This document shows positions 1 to 8,774 of a DNA stretch of 64,000 nt, one piece after another; positions within the stretch are counted from its first letter, which is position 1, and every line of letters starts with the position of its first letter. A model generated the notes under the pieces. That model worked only from the letters and a program-made list of their open reading frames with translations. It had not been told where the DNA came from and made no database searches. Position numbers and translations under genes: made by a program. Where the stretch lies: the NCBI RefSeq assembly GCF_900454865.1, contig NZ_UGTV01000015.1:186001-250000 (forward strand), given 5' to 3'. The DNA comes from Pasteurella canis (GTDB lineage Bacteria; Pseudomonadota; Gammaproteobacteria; Enterobacterales; Pasteurellaceae).

Positions 1-101
1 CCACTTATCGTAAGACAGCAAGTGATTTATGGGCTGTTGGCGCGACAGGACTTGGTGTGCAAACATTAGCACATTTCTTATTAAATAAAGCGAGTATGTA
101 A
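1..101 (+). CDS. pepB: Peptidase B (M17 leucyl aminopeptidase family), C-terminal end only
   Basis: The reading frame is open from the left edge to the TAA at 99-101 and encodes the last 32 residues of a protein whose start lies outside the window. The segment reads [16 protein letters not shown] and continues with GVQTLAHFL. The GATG[10 protein letters not shown] ending is typical of M17 zinc aminopeptidases, where it forms the final helix of the catalytic domain. The position just upstream of ndk matches pepB-ndk order in H. influenzae. PepB cleaves N-terminal residues from peptides in the cytoplasm. The metal ligands are upstream and cannot be checked, so the exact family member is inferred from this short tail and the neighbour. 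Confidence 0.75.
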   Translation, partial: TYRKTASDLWAVGATGLGVQTLAHFLLNKASM

Positions 102-111
102 GGATAAAAAA

Positions 112-531
112 ATGGCAGTAGAAAGAACTTTATCTCTTATTAAGCCTGATGCAGTACAACGTAATTTGATTGGGACAATTCTAATGCGCTTTGAACAGGC
201 TGGTTTTCGAATTGTCGGGGCAAAAATGTTACGTTTAACACAAGAACAAGCAGAGGGCTTTTATAGTGAGCATCAAAATAAAGAATTCTTTTCAGATCTA
301 GTTGATTATATGATGTCAGCCCCAGTAGTCGCTTTAGTGTTAGAAAAAGAAAATGCAGTTAAAGATTACCGCACTTTAATCGGGGCAACAAATCCACAAC
401 AGGCAGCTGTTGGGACAATTCGTCGAGATTTTGCCTTAAATGGTCGCCATAATTCAGTACATGGCTCTGATAGTTTAGAAAGTGCTAAAAGAGAAATTGC
501 GTATTTTTTTGTGGAGACTGAGCTCTTTTAA
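112..531 (+). CDS. ndk: Nucleoside diphosphate kinase
   Basis: Cytoplasmic enzyme that moves the gamma phosphate of ATP to NDPs and dNDPs through a phosphohistidine intermediate, balancing nucleotide pools. The 139-residue length is normal for the bacterial enzyme. The N-terminus [12 protein letters not shown] is the family signature, and the catalytic motif N-x-x-H-G-S-D is complete with His117 at the centre. An AAGGA ribosome-binding site lies a few bases before the ATG. The gene starts 10 bases after the end of pepB and may be cotranscribed with it. A strong terminator follows at 578, so the unit ends here. Confidence 0.97.
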   Translation: MAVERTLSLIKPDAVQRNLIGTILMRFEQAGFRIVGAKMLRLTQEQAEGFYSEHQNKEFFSDLVDYMMSAPVVALVLEKENAVKDYRTLIGATNPQQAAVGTIRRDFALNGRHNSVHGSDSLESAKREIAYFFVETELF

Positions 532-577
532 GTTTAAGTTGAGCTAAGTTTAAAAAATACGACAATAAATCTTATTT

Positions 578-625
578 ACAGCCCTATTTAGTGTTACTAA
601 TAGGGCTGTTTGACTATTTTGTTTT
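578..625 (+). terminator. Rho-independent terminator after ndk
   Basis: A perfect 11-bp inverted repeat (578-588 with 599-609, arm ACAGCCCTATT) is followed by a T-rich stretch. It lies 47 bases after the ndk stop and separates ndk from the metK promoter. Confidence 0.8.
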
Positions 626-706
626 TCCTAAATTTGTTAATGGGTTAGTCCTCACTACTCTATTGCAAAAACGATAAAACGGATAATTTTGCTCTGCAAT
701 AAATAC

Positions 707-751
707 TTGCCTTTTGTATTTAAAAGCGTATGATTAGCCGTCTAGATGGCG
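707..751 (+). promoter_or_regulatory. metK promoter overlapped by a MetJ-type operator
   Basis: A promoter TTGCCT (707-712), 16-bp spacer, TATGAT (729-734) is followed immediately by AGCCGTCT-AGATGGCG (736-751). This is a tandem pair of 8-bp boxes close to the met-box consensus AGACGTCT (first box 7 of 8). It covers the expected transcription start near 741, where MetJ with S-adenosylmethionine would block initiation. A related pair occurs upstream of metB at 15208-15223, which supports the call. The promoter and boxes are seen; the repressor is inferred from family knowledge and metJ is not in the window. Confidence 0.65.
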
Positions 752-791
752 ATGCCTCTTAAAGTATTTCAAAATTAGTTAAGGAATATTC

Positions 792-1946
792 ATGTCAAGT
801 TATTTATTTACTTCTGAATCAGTATCAGAAGGACATCCAGATAAAATTGCGGATCAAATTTCTGATGCAGTACTTGATGAGATCTTAAAGCAAGATCCGA
901 AAGCACGAGTAGCTTGTGAAACTTATGTCAAAACAGGTATGGCACTAGTTGGTGGGGAAATCACAACATCAGCTTGGGTTGATATTGAAAATCTTGCACG
1001 TCAAGTCATTTGTGATATTGGTTATACGTCTTCAGAGATGGGTTTTGATGGTCATTCATGTGCAGTGTTGAATGCGATTGGCAAACAATCTTCTGATATT
1101 AATCAAGGTGTTGACCGTGAAAATCCACTAGATCAAGGTGCTGGTGACCAAGGCATCATGTTTGGTTATGCGACAAATGAAACGGATGTATTAATGCCTG
1201 CGGCAATTACTTATGCACATCGTCTAATGGAGCGTCAAGCACAAGTACGTAAATCAGGTACATTACCTTGGTTACGTCCAGATGCAAAAAGCCAAGTTAC
1301 GTTAAAATATGAAAATAATAAAATTGTTGGTGTCGATGCGGTCGTACTTTCCACTCAGCATTGTGATAGTATTTCGCAGAAAGAACTACATGAGGCGGTG
1401 ATGGAGGAAATCATCAAACCTGTGCTGCCAACGGAATGGTTATCAAAAGCTACACAATATTTTATTAATCCAACGGGACGTTTTGTTATTGGTGGACCAA
1501 TGGGAGACTGTGGTTTAACAGGACGTAAGATTATTGTGGACACTTATGGTGGGGCTGCTCGTCATGGTGGTGGGGCATTCTCTGGTAAAGATCCATCTAA
1601 AGTGGATCGTTCTGCAGCTTATGCAGCTCGTTATGTGGCAAAAAATATTGTTGCAGCAGGTTTAGCAGAACGTTGTGAAATCCAACTTTCTTATGCTATC
1701 GGTGTTGCAGAGCCTACATCTATCATGGTAGAAACTTTTGGAACAGGTAAAGTGGCAAATGAATTACTTGTGAAATTAGTCCGTGAATTTTTCGATTTAC
1801 GCCCATATGGTTTAATTAAAATGCTGGATTTAATTCAGCCTATTTACCGTGAAACTGCCGCTTATGGGCATTTTGGACGTGAACAATTCCCTTGGGAAAA
1901 AATTGATCGTGCTGAAGAATTACGCACCGCAGCAGGTTTAAAATAA
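792..1946 (+). CDS. metK: S-adenosylmethionine synthetase
   Basis: Makes S-adenosylmethionine from methionine and ATP, releasing phosphate and pyrophosphate; a cytoplasmic tetramer needing Mg2+ and K+. At 384 residues it is full length. The N-terminus has the ATP/Mg motif [22 protein letters not shown], with its His, Pro and Asp residues intact, and the phosphate-loop-like [19 protein letters not shown] lies around residues 256-275. An AAGGA ribosome-binding site precedes the ATG. The gene has its own promoter with a MetJ-type operator at 736-751 and its own terminator at 1965, so it is a single-gene unit probably repressed when S-adenosylmethionine is plentiful. Confidence 0.98.
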   Translation: MSSYLFTSESVSEGHPDKIADQISDAVLDEILKQDPKARVACETYVKTGMALVGGEITTSAWVDIENLARQVICDIGYTSSEMGFDGHSCAVLNAIGKQSSDINQGVDRENPLDQGAGDQGIMFGYATNETDVLMPAAITYAHRLMERQAQVRKSGTLPWLRPDAKSQVTLKYENNKIVGVDAVVLSTQHCDSISQKELHEAVMEEIIKPVLPTEWLSKATQYFINPTGRFVIGGPMGDCGLTGRKIIVDTYGGAARHGGGAFSGKDPSKVDRSAAYAARYVAKNIVAAGLAERCEIQLSYAIGVAEPTSIMVETFGTGKVANELLVKLVREFFDLRPYGLIKMLDLIQPIYRETAAYGHFGREQFPWEKIDRAEELRTAAGLK

Positions 1947-1964
1947 TTTTATAGTCATAACATA

Positions 1965-1992
1965 AAGGCGACAGAGTTCGCCTTCTTTTTTA
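1965..1992 (+). terminator. Rho-independent terminator after metK, abutting the sprT start
   Basis: Stem AAGGCGA (1965-1971) with TCGCCTT (1978-1984), loop of 6 bases, then CTTTTTT. The T run ends one base before the sprT ATG at 1994, so the terminator fills almost the whole gap between the two genes. Confidence 0.8.
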
Positions 1993-1993
1993 T

Positions 1994-2494
1994 ATGCAGC
2001 AAGACACAGGATTTCGTGAGCTAAAAATGCAAGTGCAACGTAAATTAATTCATTGTTTACAACTTGCTGAAAAACATTTCAAACGTACCTTCCCCCTTCC
2101 TATTGTGACTTATCAAGTACGTGGTTTAAAAGCAGGGGTTGCTTATCTACAGAGTAACGAAATCAGATTAAATCCTGTTTTATTATTAGAAAATCGTGAA
2201 GAGTTTATTAGCCAAGTAGTACCACATGAATTAGCCCATTTAATTGTGTATCAAGTTTTTGGACGAGTGCAACCGCACGGTAAGGAATGGCGAGAGGTCA
2301 TGATGACTGTATTTAGTTTAGCACCTAAAGTCTATCATCAATTTGATATCACACGGGTGAAGGGGAAAACAATTACCTACTATTGTGCATGTCGAGAACA
2401 CCAACTTACCATGCGAAGACACTATAATATACAAAACAAAAAGACTGTTTATCTGTGTAAAGATTGTAAATCTAAGTTAATGGAGAAGATTTAA
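1994..2494 (+). CDS. sprT: SprT-family zinc metalloprotease-like protein
   Basis: Member of the SprT/Spartan-like family; in E. coli the biochemical role is not settled. The protein has the zinc-binding HELAH motif at residues 78-82 and a C-terminal zinc-ribbon-like set of cysteines at 131, 133, 155 and 158. It aligns well by memory with E. coli SprT through the core [12 protein letters not shown] and [12 protein letters not shown] chose the ATG at 1994 because the distance from start to the conserved TY at residues 39-40 equals that of E. coli. That ATG lies directly after the metK terminator with no Shine-Dalgarno sequence, so the ATG at 2027 is a real alternative. metK-sprT order is conserved in H. 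influenzae. Confidence 0.88.
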   Translation: MQQDTGFRELKMQVQRKLIHCLQLAEKHFKRTFPLPIVTYQVRGLKAGVAYLQSNEIRLNPVLLLENREEFISQVVPHELAHLIVYQVFGRVQPHGKEWREVMMTVFSLAPKVYHQFDITRVKGKTITYYCACREHQLTMRRHYNIQNKKTVYLCKDCKSKLMEKI

Positions 2495-2559
2495 TCAAAT
2501 GAAGTGATATAATACTTGTGAATTATTATTTCACTTAACACTAGAAAGAGGAAACTAGA

Positions 2560-3159
2560 ATGAAAAAATCATTATTTGTATTAGCCTTTGGTGCGTTATT
2601 TACGGCAACTGCAAGCGCTAATTTTTATGTACAAGGTGATTTGGGGTATTCAAAACTTAAGTCTGAAGATGTCAGTAAAAGTAAGTTTTCTCCAAGTTTT
2701 GCGGTAGGTTATAAGTTTAATGATTTTCGTTTAGCATTAGATTATACCCATTATGGAAAAATGAGTCGCACAGATATAGAGCAAGTCACTTTACCTGGTC
2801 AAAACCCTCAGCAACCTAATGTCGTTTCGGGACCAGAGAAATACTCATTAAAAGTACAATCAATCGGCTTGTCTGCTTTATATGATTTTAATTTTCTTTC
2901 ACCTTTTAAACCTTATGTTGGTGTGAGACTTTCTCAAAATCACTTTAAATCAACTTTAGATTTCTCTGCCCCAGGCTATTCAGAGTATCGTAGTACAACA
3001 GCTAATAAATTTGGCTATGGACTTTTAGCTGGTGCCCATTATCCATTAGCTAAAGCACTTTCTTTAAATGCAGGCATTGAATATAACCGTTTAGGGAATA
3101 TTGATGGTGCTAAAGTTAAGCAGTATGGTGCTAAAGTCGGCTTGCGTTACGACTTCTAA
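2560..3159 (+). CDS. opa: Opacity-family outer membrane beta-barrel protein
   Basis: A 199-residue protein with a clear signal peptide: MKKS, a hydrophobic core, and cleavage probably after TASA near residue 20. The mature part alternates hydrophobic and polar residues with many aromatics, as in an 8-stranded barrel, and ends in Phe (RYDF), the usual recognition residue for outer membrane assembly. It resembles opacity-type porin-fold proteins of Haemophilus and Neisseria, and the position after metK-sprT matches an opacity protein gene in H. influenzae. Opa-like barrels often act in adhesion, but no function can be read here. I see no tandem repeats suggesting phase variation. A good ribosome-binding site (AGAGGAAA) precedes the ATG. 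Confidence 0.8.
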   Translation: MKKSLFVLAFGALFTATASANFYVQGDLGYSKLKSEDVSKSKFSPSFAVGYKFNDFRLALDYTHYGKMSRTDIEQVTLPGQNPQQPNVVSGPEKYSLKVQSIGLSALYDFNFLSPFKPYVGVRLSQNHFKSTLDFSAPGYSEYRSTTANKFGYGLLAGAHYPLAKALSLNAGIEYNRLGNIDGAKVKQYGAKVGLRYDF

Positions 3160-3180
3160 AGAATTCTCTGATTATCTTTT

Positions 3181-3228
3181 AAAGTGCGGTCAAAAAATCA
3201 AAAATATTGACCGCACTTTGCTTTTCCT
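3181..3228 (+). terminator. Terminator built from two inverted DNA uptake sequences
   Basis: AAAGTGCGGTCA (3181-3192) and TGACCGCACTTT (3208-3219) form a perfect 12-bp stem with a 15-base loop, followed by GCTTTTCC. Each arm is a complete uptake sequence. Paired uptake sequences used as terminators are well known in Haemophilus. Confidence 0.85.
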
Positions 3229-3324
3229 TGTAGTAATAAATTTTCTCCTAAACTCTTGAAATTCCCTTTTCTGCACTTATATCAGACTGCACTTATATAT
3301 GATTCATCAGAAAAGGAAAATATT

Positions 3325-5220
3325 ATGTCGAATAATCAAGAAACACGTGGTTTTCAATCTGAAGTTAAGCAGCTTTTGCAACTTATGATTCATTCTCTCT
3401 ATTCTAATAAAGAAATTTTCTTGCGTGAGTTGATATCCAATGCTTCGGATGCTGCTGATAAATTACGTTTTAAAGCATTGTCTGCACCAGAACTTTATGA
3501 AGGAGACGGTGATTTAAAAGTACGTATCAGTTTTGATGAAAACAAAGGCACATTAACGATCAGTGATAATGGTATTGGTATGACTCGTGAGCAAGTGATT
3601 GATCACTTGGGTACCATTGCAAAATCAGGTACAAAAGAGTTTTTAAGCTCATTAGGCAGTGATCAAGCAAAAGATAGCCAATTAATTGGTCAGTTCGGCG
3701 TAGGTTTTTATTCTGCTTTTATTGTCGCAGATAAAGTAACAGTAAAAAGCCGCGCGGCAGGTGAAAGTGCAGATAAAGCCGTACTTTGGGAGTCAGCAGG
3801 AGAAGGAGAATATTCAGTAGCTGATATTGAGAAAAAAACACGTGGTACTGAAATTACTTTACATTTACGTGCTGATGAAAAAGAATTTTTAAATGAATGG
3901 CGTTTACGTGAAATCATCAGTAAATATTCTGATCATATTGGCTTACCTGTAGAAATTCTTGCGAAAGAATATGATGATGAAGGGAAAGAAACGGGCATTA
4001 AATGGGAAAAAATTAATAAAGCCCAAGCATTATGGACTCGCTCAAAAAATGAAATTTCAGAAGACGAATATAAAGAGTTTTATAAGCATGTGAGCCATGA
4101 TTTTGCTGACCCTCTGTTATGGGCACATAATAAAGTAGAGGGTAATCAAGAATATACTAGCTTACTCTATATTCCAGCTAAAGCCCCTTGGGATTTGTTT
4201 AACCGTGATCATAAACATGGGTTGAAACTTTATGTTCAGCGTGTCTTTATTATGGATGATGCTGAGCAATTTATGCCAAATTATTTACGTTTTATGCGTG
4301 GCTTAATTGATAGTAATGATTTACCATTGAATGTATCGCGTGAAATTTTGCAAGATAATAAAGTCACGGCTGCTTTACGTAAAGCTTTGACTAAGCGTGC
4401 ATTACAGATGTTAGAAAGATTAGCAAAAGATGATGTGCAGAAATATCAATCATTCTGGCAGGAATTTGGTTTGGTATTAAAAGAAGGTCCTGCAGAAGAT
4501 TTTGCAAATAAAGACACTATTGCGAAGTTATTGCGTTTTGCTTCAACACAAAATGACAGTAGTGAACAAACAGTATCATTAGAAGATTATGTAGCACGCA
4601 TGAAAGAAGGGCAAAAGGCTATTTACTACATTACGGCAGATACTTATGTTGCAGCTAAAAATAGCCCACATTTAGAACTCTTTAACAAAAAAGGTATTGA
4701 AGTATTGTTACTTTCTGATCGTATTGATGAGTGGATGTTGAGTTATTTAACTGAATTTGACGGCAAACCATTACACACGATCAGCAAAGCAGATTTAGAT
4801 CTTGGTGATTTAGCGGACGAAGAAAAAGAAGAGCAAAAGCAGCAAGATGAACAATTTGCTTCATTTGTTGAACGTGTGAAAAACTTGCTCGGTGAGCGTG
4901 TGAAAGAAGTGCGTTTAACACACCGTTTAACTGATACGCCAGCAGTAGTGTCAACAGGTAATGATCAAATGACCACTCAAATGGCGAAATTATTTGCTGC
5001 TGCTGGTCAGGCGATGCCAGAGGTAAAATATACTTTTGAATTGAACCCTGAACATAGTTTAGTGCAAAAAGTGGCAGACATTGCAGATGAGCAACAATTT
5101 GCAGAGTGGGTTGAGTTATTATTAGAGCAGGCGATGTTAGCTGAGCGCGGTTCTTTAGAAAACCCTGTTGCGTTTATTAAGCGTATGAATGCATTGCTTG
5201 GAAAATTGACAAACCACTAA
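3325..5220 (+). CDS. htpG: Chaperone HtpG (Hsp90 homologue)
   Basis: ATP-dependent cytoplasmic chaperone that helps client proteins fold after heat stress. The protein is 631 residues, typical for bacterial Hsp90. The N-terminal GHKL ATPase shows [14 protein letters not shown], the ADP-binding [18 protein letters not shown] and RGTEITLHL; the middle domain includes [14 protein letters not shown]-type sequence (here [14 protein letters not shown]). The frame is open upstream to 3256, but I use the ATG at 3325 because it has AAAGGA at the right distance and gives the conserved start [17 protein letters not shown]. It has its own terminator at 5241. It neighbours yffB-like and dapE genes as in H. 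influenzae. Confidence 0.97.
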   Translation: MSNNQETRGFQSEVKQLLQLMIHSLYSNKEIFLRELISNASDAADKLRFKALSAPELYEGDGDLKVRISFDENKGTLTISDNGIGMTREQVIDHLGTIAKSGTKEFLSSLGSDQAKDSQLIGQFGVGFYSAFIVADKVTVKSRAAGESADKAVLWESAGEGEYSVADIEKKTRGTEITLHLRADEKEFLNEWRLREIISKYSDHIGLPVEILAKEYDDEGKETGIKWEKINKAQALWTRSKNEISEDEYKEFYKHVSHDFADPLLWAHNKVEGNQEYTSLLYIPAKAPWDLFNRDHKHGLKLYVQRVFIMDDAEQFMPNYLRFMRGLIDSNDLPLNVSREILQDNKVTAALRKALTKRALQMLERLAKDDVQKYQSFWQEFGLVLKEGPAEDFANKDTIAKLLRFASTQNDSSEQTVSLEDYVARMKEGQKAIYYITADTYVAAKNSPHLELFNKKGIEVLLLSDRIDEWMLSYLTEFDGKPLHTISKADLDLGDLADEEKEEQKQQDEQFASFVERVKNLLGERVKEVRLTHRLTDTPAVVSTGNDQMTTQMAKLFAAAGQAMPEVKYTFELNPEHSLVQKVADIADEQQFAEWVELLLEQAMLAERGSLENPVAFIKRMNALLGKLTNH

Positions 5221-5240
5221 GCTAAAAAAGTGATACACTA

Positions 5241-5270
5241 AATCCTCGGTAAAAAATCGAGGATTTTTTG
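5241..5270 (+). terminator. Rho-independent terminator after htpG
   Basis: Stem AATCCTCG (5241-5248) with CGAGGATT (5258-5265), 9-base loop, then TTTTT. It lies 20 bases after the htpG stop. Confidence 0.85.
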
Positions 5271-5296
5271 TTTATTAGCCCAATATAAAAGGACAA

Positions 5297-5644
5297 ATGA
5301 TGATAACCGTTTATGGTATTAAAAATTGTGATACTGTGAAAAAAGCCTTGAAATGGCTTACTGATAATAATATTTCTCACCAATTACATGATTATCGTAT
5401 AGATGGTCTAAGTCGAGATTGGTTAATCCAAGCAGAACAACAATTTGGTTGGGAGAATTTGGTCAATAAACGCAGTACAACGTGGCGCAATCTTGATGCT
5501 GACATCAAAGAAACTTTATCAAAACAGACCGCACTTGATGTGCTTTTGGCTCAGCCAACGTTGATAAAACGTCCGATTATTTTGCAGCAAAATAAAGCAT
5601 TAATCGGTTTTGATGTAAAAGAGTATGAAGCTTGTTTTAAATAG
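5297..5644 (+). CDS. yffB: ArsC/Spx-family thioredoxin-fold reductase, YffB-like
   Basis: A 115-residue protein of the ArsC-like family. The N-terminus ITVYGIKNCDTVKKALKWL is a thioredoxin-fold motif with a single active-site-type cysteine followed by DTV rather than a CxxC pair. The segment KRSTTWRNL and the C-terminal LIKRPIILQQNKALIGFD match the conserved basic and RP motifs of the family. In E. coli yffB (also called yfgD-like in some annotations) sits next to dapE, as here. The true substrate is unknown; glutathione-dependent thiol reduction has been proposed for the family. ATG at 5297 or 5300 would both work. A perfect uptake sequence lies inside the gene at 5528-5536. Confidence 0.82.
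   Translation: MMITVYGIKNCDTVKKALKWLTDNNISHQLHDYRIDGLSRDWLIQAEQQFGWENLVNKRSTTWRNLDADIKETLSKQTALDVLLAQPTLIKRPIILQQNKALIGFDVKEYEACFK
5528..5536 (-). repeat. DNA uptake sequence (ACCGCACTT)
   Basis: Perfect 9-base core of the Haemophilus-type uptake sequence, inside the ArsC-like gene. Other perfect single copies that I found are at 11826, 16942, 25377, 29185, 31370, 35327, 37122, 42021, 49405, 52276 and 57983. Confidence 0.85.
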
Positions 5645-5703
5645 GTGGCAGTGAGGGTAGCTCGTCATATTTATCCTTTGTTATATAAAAAGTGTGGTTT
5701 GAA

Positions 5704-6834
5704 ATGAAACACAATATAATTTCTCTCGCAAGAGAATTAATTCGTCGACCTTCTATTAGTCCTAATGATCAAGGTTGTCAGCAAATTATTGCTGAACGTT
5801 TAGCAAAACTAGGATTTCAAATTGAATGGATGCCTTTTAATGACACATTGAATTTATGGGCAAAGCACGGTTCTGGATCGCCTGTGATTGCTTTTGCGGG
5901 ACACACTGATGTTGTCCCTATAGGGGATGAAAAACAATGGCAATATCCAGCTTTTTCAGCTCAGATTGTAGATGATATATTATACGGTCGTGGAGCTGCT
6001 GATATGAAAGGTTCTCTTGCTGCAATGGTCGTTGCAGCAGAGAAATTTATCGAAGCGAATCCAAACCATCAAGGTACGATTGCCTTATTGATTACTTCCG
6101 ATGAGGAAGCTGCTGCTAAAGATGGAACTGTGCGTGTAGTGGACACCTTGATGGCTCGTAATGAGTTAATTGATTATTGTATTGTTGGTGAGCCTTCTAG
6201 TAGTCAGAAATTGGGCGATATCATTAAAAACGGTCGTCGTGGCTCAATTACCGCTAATTTGTATATTCAAGGTATTCAAGGGCATGTAGCCTATCCTCAC
6301 TTAGCTAAAAATCCAGTGCATAAATCATTAGCATTTTTGACAGAATTAACTACCTATCAATGGGATCAAGGCAATACCTTTTTTCCTCCCACTTCGCTAC
6401 AAATTGCCAATATTCAAGCAGGTACTGGCAGTAATAATGTCATTCCTGGTGAGCTATATGTGCAATTTAATTTACGTTATTGTACGGAAATGACGGATGA
6501 ACTGATCAAGTCAAAAGTCGCTGAAATGTTGGATAAGCACCAGTTGAATTATCATATTGAATGGCATTTATCAGGTAAGCCATTTTTAACCGCAACAGGT
6601 AAACTTGTGGATGCAGCAGTGGATGCAGTAAAAAAAGTGACTCAAAATACACCACAGCTAGATACTGGTGGTGGTACTTCTGATGCACGCTTTATTGCGT
6701 TAATGGGAGCAGAAGTTGTCGAATTTGGTCCATTAAATAAAAGTATTCATAAAGTGAATGAATGTGTTGATGTAAATGACTTAGTACAATGTGGTCAAAT
6801 ATATCAACAAATTTTACACAATATTTTGGATTGA
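5704..6834 (+). CDS. dapE: Succinyl-diaminopimelate desuccinylase
   Basis: Zinc enzyme of lysine and peptidoglycan precursor synthesis; it hydrolyses N-succinyl-LL-diaminopimelate to LL-diaminopimelate and succinate in the cytoplasm. The M20 peptidase signatures are present: AGHTDVVP with a metal-binding His, [14 protein letters not shown] with the bridging Asp, [11 protein letters not shown] with the catalytic Glu pair, and [10 protein letters not shown] plus the late His in NKSIHKVNE. The frame opens at 5692, but the ATG at 5704 gives the standard N-terminus [21 protein letters not shown] and a normal 376-residue length. It ends 2 bases before the start of the VanY-like gene, so the two are probably cotranscribed. 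Confidence 0.96.
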   Translation: MKHNIISLARELIRRPSISPNDQGCQQIIAERLAKLGFQIEWMPFNDTLNLWAKHGSGSPVIAFAGHTDVVPIGDEKQWQYPAFSAQIVDDILYGRGAADMKGSLAAMVVAAEKFIEANPNHQGTIALLITSDEEAAAKDGTVRVVDTLMARNELIDYCIVGEPSSSQKLGDIIKNGRRGSITANLYIQGIQGHVAYPHLAKNPVHKSLAFLTELTTYQWDQGNTFFPPTSLQIANIQAGTGSNNVIPGELYVQFNLRYCTEMTDELIKSKVAEMLDKHQLNYHIEWHLSGKPFLTATGKLVDAAVDAVKKVTQNTPQLDTGGGTSDARFIALMGAEVVEFGPLNKSIHKVNECVDVNDLVQCGQIYQQILHNILD

Positions 6835-6836
6835 AA

Positions 6837-7523
6837 ATGAATATTAAATTTAGTGCTGTAGAGTTAACTGGTAAATCACGTAGTCATTTAGTGCCTCTTC
6901 CTTGCCCTATTTCTACTCAACATTTTTTACACAAGGATAGTGTTAAGGCATTTCAAGGGCTACAACAATGTGCTTTGAAGCAGGGATTTAATTTGCAACC
7001 TGCCAGTAGTTTTCGTGATTTTCAACGTCAACAATTAATTTGGAATAGTAAGTTTCGTGGGCAGCGTAAAGTGCATGATGATCATGGAAATCCATTGGAT
7101 TTAAGTAGGTTATCGGATTGGCAAAAAGCACAAGCTATTTTGCGTTGGTCAGCGTTACCTGGTGCGAGTCGCCATCATTGGGGAAGCGAAGTAGATGTTT
7201 TTGATCCTAATTTATTACCTACAAATCATCAGTTGCAACTTGAACCATGGGAATATGCACAAGGTGGGTATTTTTTTGAATTGAGCGAATGGCTACAACT
7301 GAACATAGCGCAGTTTGATTTTGCTTTACCTTTCACAAATTTATTAACTGACAAACAAATCGGCCATGAGCCTTGGCATATCAGCTATTTACCTATTGCA
7401 CAATACGCAATGCAACAATTTTCACCAGAATTGTTATTACAATCATGGCAAGATGAAGAGATTGCGGGAAAAGTAGCTCTTCAACAACATCTAGATGATA
7501 TTTTTCAACGATTTTTGATTTAA
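6837..7523 (+). CDS. M15B-family D-alanyl-D-alanine carboxypeptidase (VanY-like)
   Basis: A 228-residue protein with the zinc peptidase motif S-x-H-x-x-G-x-x-x-D (Ser111, His113, Gly116, Asp120) and a second zinc-ligand region EPWH with His181. These are the hallmarks of VanY/DdcY-type LD- or DD-carboxypeptidases, which trim peptidoglycan stem peptides. I see no signal peptide at the chosen ATG (6837, MNIKFSAVEL), so the protein could be cytoplasmic and act on recycled or precursor peptides; the longer frame from 6789 does not add a signal peptide and overlaps dapE. The 2-base spacing after dapE suggests translational coupling. Substrate is inferred from the family only. Confidence 0.8.
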   Translation: MNIKFSAVELTGKSRSHLVPLPCPISTQHFLHKDSVKAFQGLQQCALKQGFNLQPASSFRDFQRQQLIWNSKFRGQRKVHDDHGNPLDLSRLSDWQKAQAILRWSALPGASRHHWGSEVDVFDPNLLPTNHQLQLEPWEYAQGGYFFELSEWLQLNIAQFDFALPFTNLLTDKQIGHEPWHISYLPIAQYAMQQFSPELLLQSWQDEEIAGKVALQQHLDDIFQRFLI

Positions 7524-7547
7524 TCTTTTCCTTTTTATGAGAATAGT

Positions 7548-7973
7548 ATGGAAAAACGCACTTCAGAACAAAACCATAGCCATTTTAGTAAAATTATTTC
7601 CAGTCTATTGCAGTGGGTATTAAACATTTCATTAGTGATTTTAGCGATGATTTTGGTCATTTTCCTAGCTCAAGAAACTTATAGTTTAGCTCTTGTCTTA
7701 TTAATTGAAACAAATAAAGCGTCTTATTTGCTAATTGAAAAAATTGTTGTTTATTTTCTCTACTTTGAGTTTTTAGCTTTAATTGTGAAATATTTTAAGA
7801 CAAATTATCATTTTCCTTTGCGTTATTTTCTATATATAGGGATAACCGCGATGGTCAGATTAATTATTGTCGATCACTCAAGTGCTATAAATACGCTACT
7901 CTTTTCTGGCTCTATTTTACTCATGGTGCTTGCACTTTTTTTAGTCAGTTCAGAACGTTTAAGAAAAAGTTAA
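7548..7973 (+). CDS. psiE: PsiE family membrane protein
   Basis: A 141-residue inner membrane protein with four hydrophobic segments. The block VVYFLYFEFLALIVKYF and the following FPLRYFLYIGITAMVRLIIVDH are almost identical to E. coli PsiE, a phosphate-starvation-inducible protein whose molecular role is unknown. I see no Pho-box-like sequence upstream; the gene starts 24 bases after the VanY-like gene and is followed after 15 bases by nudF, so it is probably transcribed as part of this run rather than from a phosphate-controlled promoter. The ATG at 7548 is preceded by a weak GAGAAT-type ribosome site. Confidence 0.88.
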   Translation: MEKRTSEQNHSHFSKIISSLLQWVLNISLVILAMILVIFLAQETYSLALVLLIETNKASYLLIEKIVVYFLYFEFLALIVKYFKTNYHFPLRYFLYIGITAMVRLIIVDHSSAINTLLFSGSILLMVLALFLVSSERLRKS

Positions 7974-7988
7974 GGGGATATTCATAAA

Positions 7989-8612
7989 ATGGACATTCAA
8001 CAATTTACACAACAAGATATTGAAATCTTAAAAGAAGAAACTTTGTATAAAGGTTTTTTCGAGCTAAAACGAGTTCAGTTTAAACATAAATTATTTGCAG
8101 GCGGTGACAGTGGAGTTGTAACACGTGAGTTATTGGTTAAAGGTGCCGCATCTGCGGTGATTGCTTATGATCCTCAACAAGATAGTGTCATTTTAGTAGA
8201 ACAAGTTCGTATAGGTGCTTATCAACCTAATTCAAGTCAATCTCCTTGGTTATTAGAACTAATAGCAGGTATGGTTGAAAAAGGGGAACAACCAGAAGAA
8301 GTTGCATTACGAGAAAGCAAAGAAGAAGCAGGAGTAGAGATCAGCAATTTACAACATTGTTTAAGTGTATGGGATAGTCCTGGTGGTGTGGTTGAGCGAA
8401 TTCACTTATTTGTTGGGAAAGTAGATAGTAGCCAAGCAAGGGGAATTCATGGATTAGCAGAGGAAAACGAAGATATTCGTGTACATGTCGTCAGTCGAGA
8501 AAAAGCATATCAATGGGTTAATGAGGGTAAGATTGATAATAGCATTGCCGTATTAGGACTTCAGTGGTTACAACTCAATTATCAAAGATTACAACATCAA
8601 TGGTGTAAATAA
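7989..8612 (+). CDS. nudF: ADP-ribose pyrophosphatase (Nudix hydrolase)
   Basis: Hydrolyses ADP-ribose to AMP and ribose-5-phosphate, removing a toxic reactive nucleotide. The protein is 207 residues. The Nudix box runs from about residue 94 to 116: G-x5-E-x7-RE-x-x-EE-x-G, read as GMVEKGE, then RESKEEAGV. The segment ELIAGMVEKGE before it is typical of the NudF subgroup, as is the pairing with cpdA downstream, which is also found in E. coli. The ATG has AAGGGGAT upstream. Since ADP-ribose arises from NAD turnover, the gene fits functionally with nadV in the same window, though this link is only inference. Confidence 0.92.
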   Translation: MDIQQFTQQDIEILKEETLYKGFFELKRVQFKHKLFAGGDSGVVTRELLVKGAASAVIAYDPQQDSVILVEQVRIGAYQPNSSQSPWLLELIAGMVEKGEQPEEVALRESKEEAGVEISNLQHCLSVWDSPGGVVERIHLFVGKVDSSQARGIHGLAEENEDIRVHVVSREKAYQWVNEGKIDNSIAVLGLQWLQLNYQRLQHQWCK

Positions 8613-8774
8613 AATGTTAATTTACAAATAAAAATGTGACTTAGATTTAATTTTGAAAAAAAATTTCATAAAGAAATATGACATAGCTAACATTTTTTTA
8701 TTTTGGTACGTGCAATTTACTTGATAAGTCGGTAATTTATAACGAGTTTTATATTTTAGCAGTAGGAGTTCGCT

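Noticed and set aside
540-791. SAM riboswitch before metK
   Set aside because: I found no SAM-riboswitch core. The promoter with overlapping met boxes explains the regulation more simply.
3256-3324. Longer htpG start
   Set aside because: The 23 extra residues are not part of the Hsp90 family, and the ATG at 3325 has a good ribosome-binding site.
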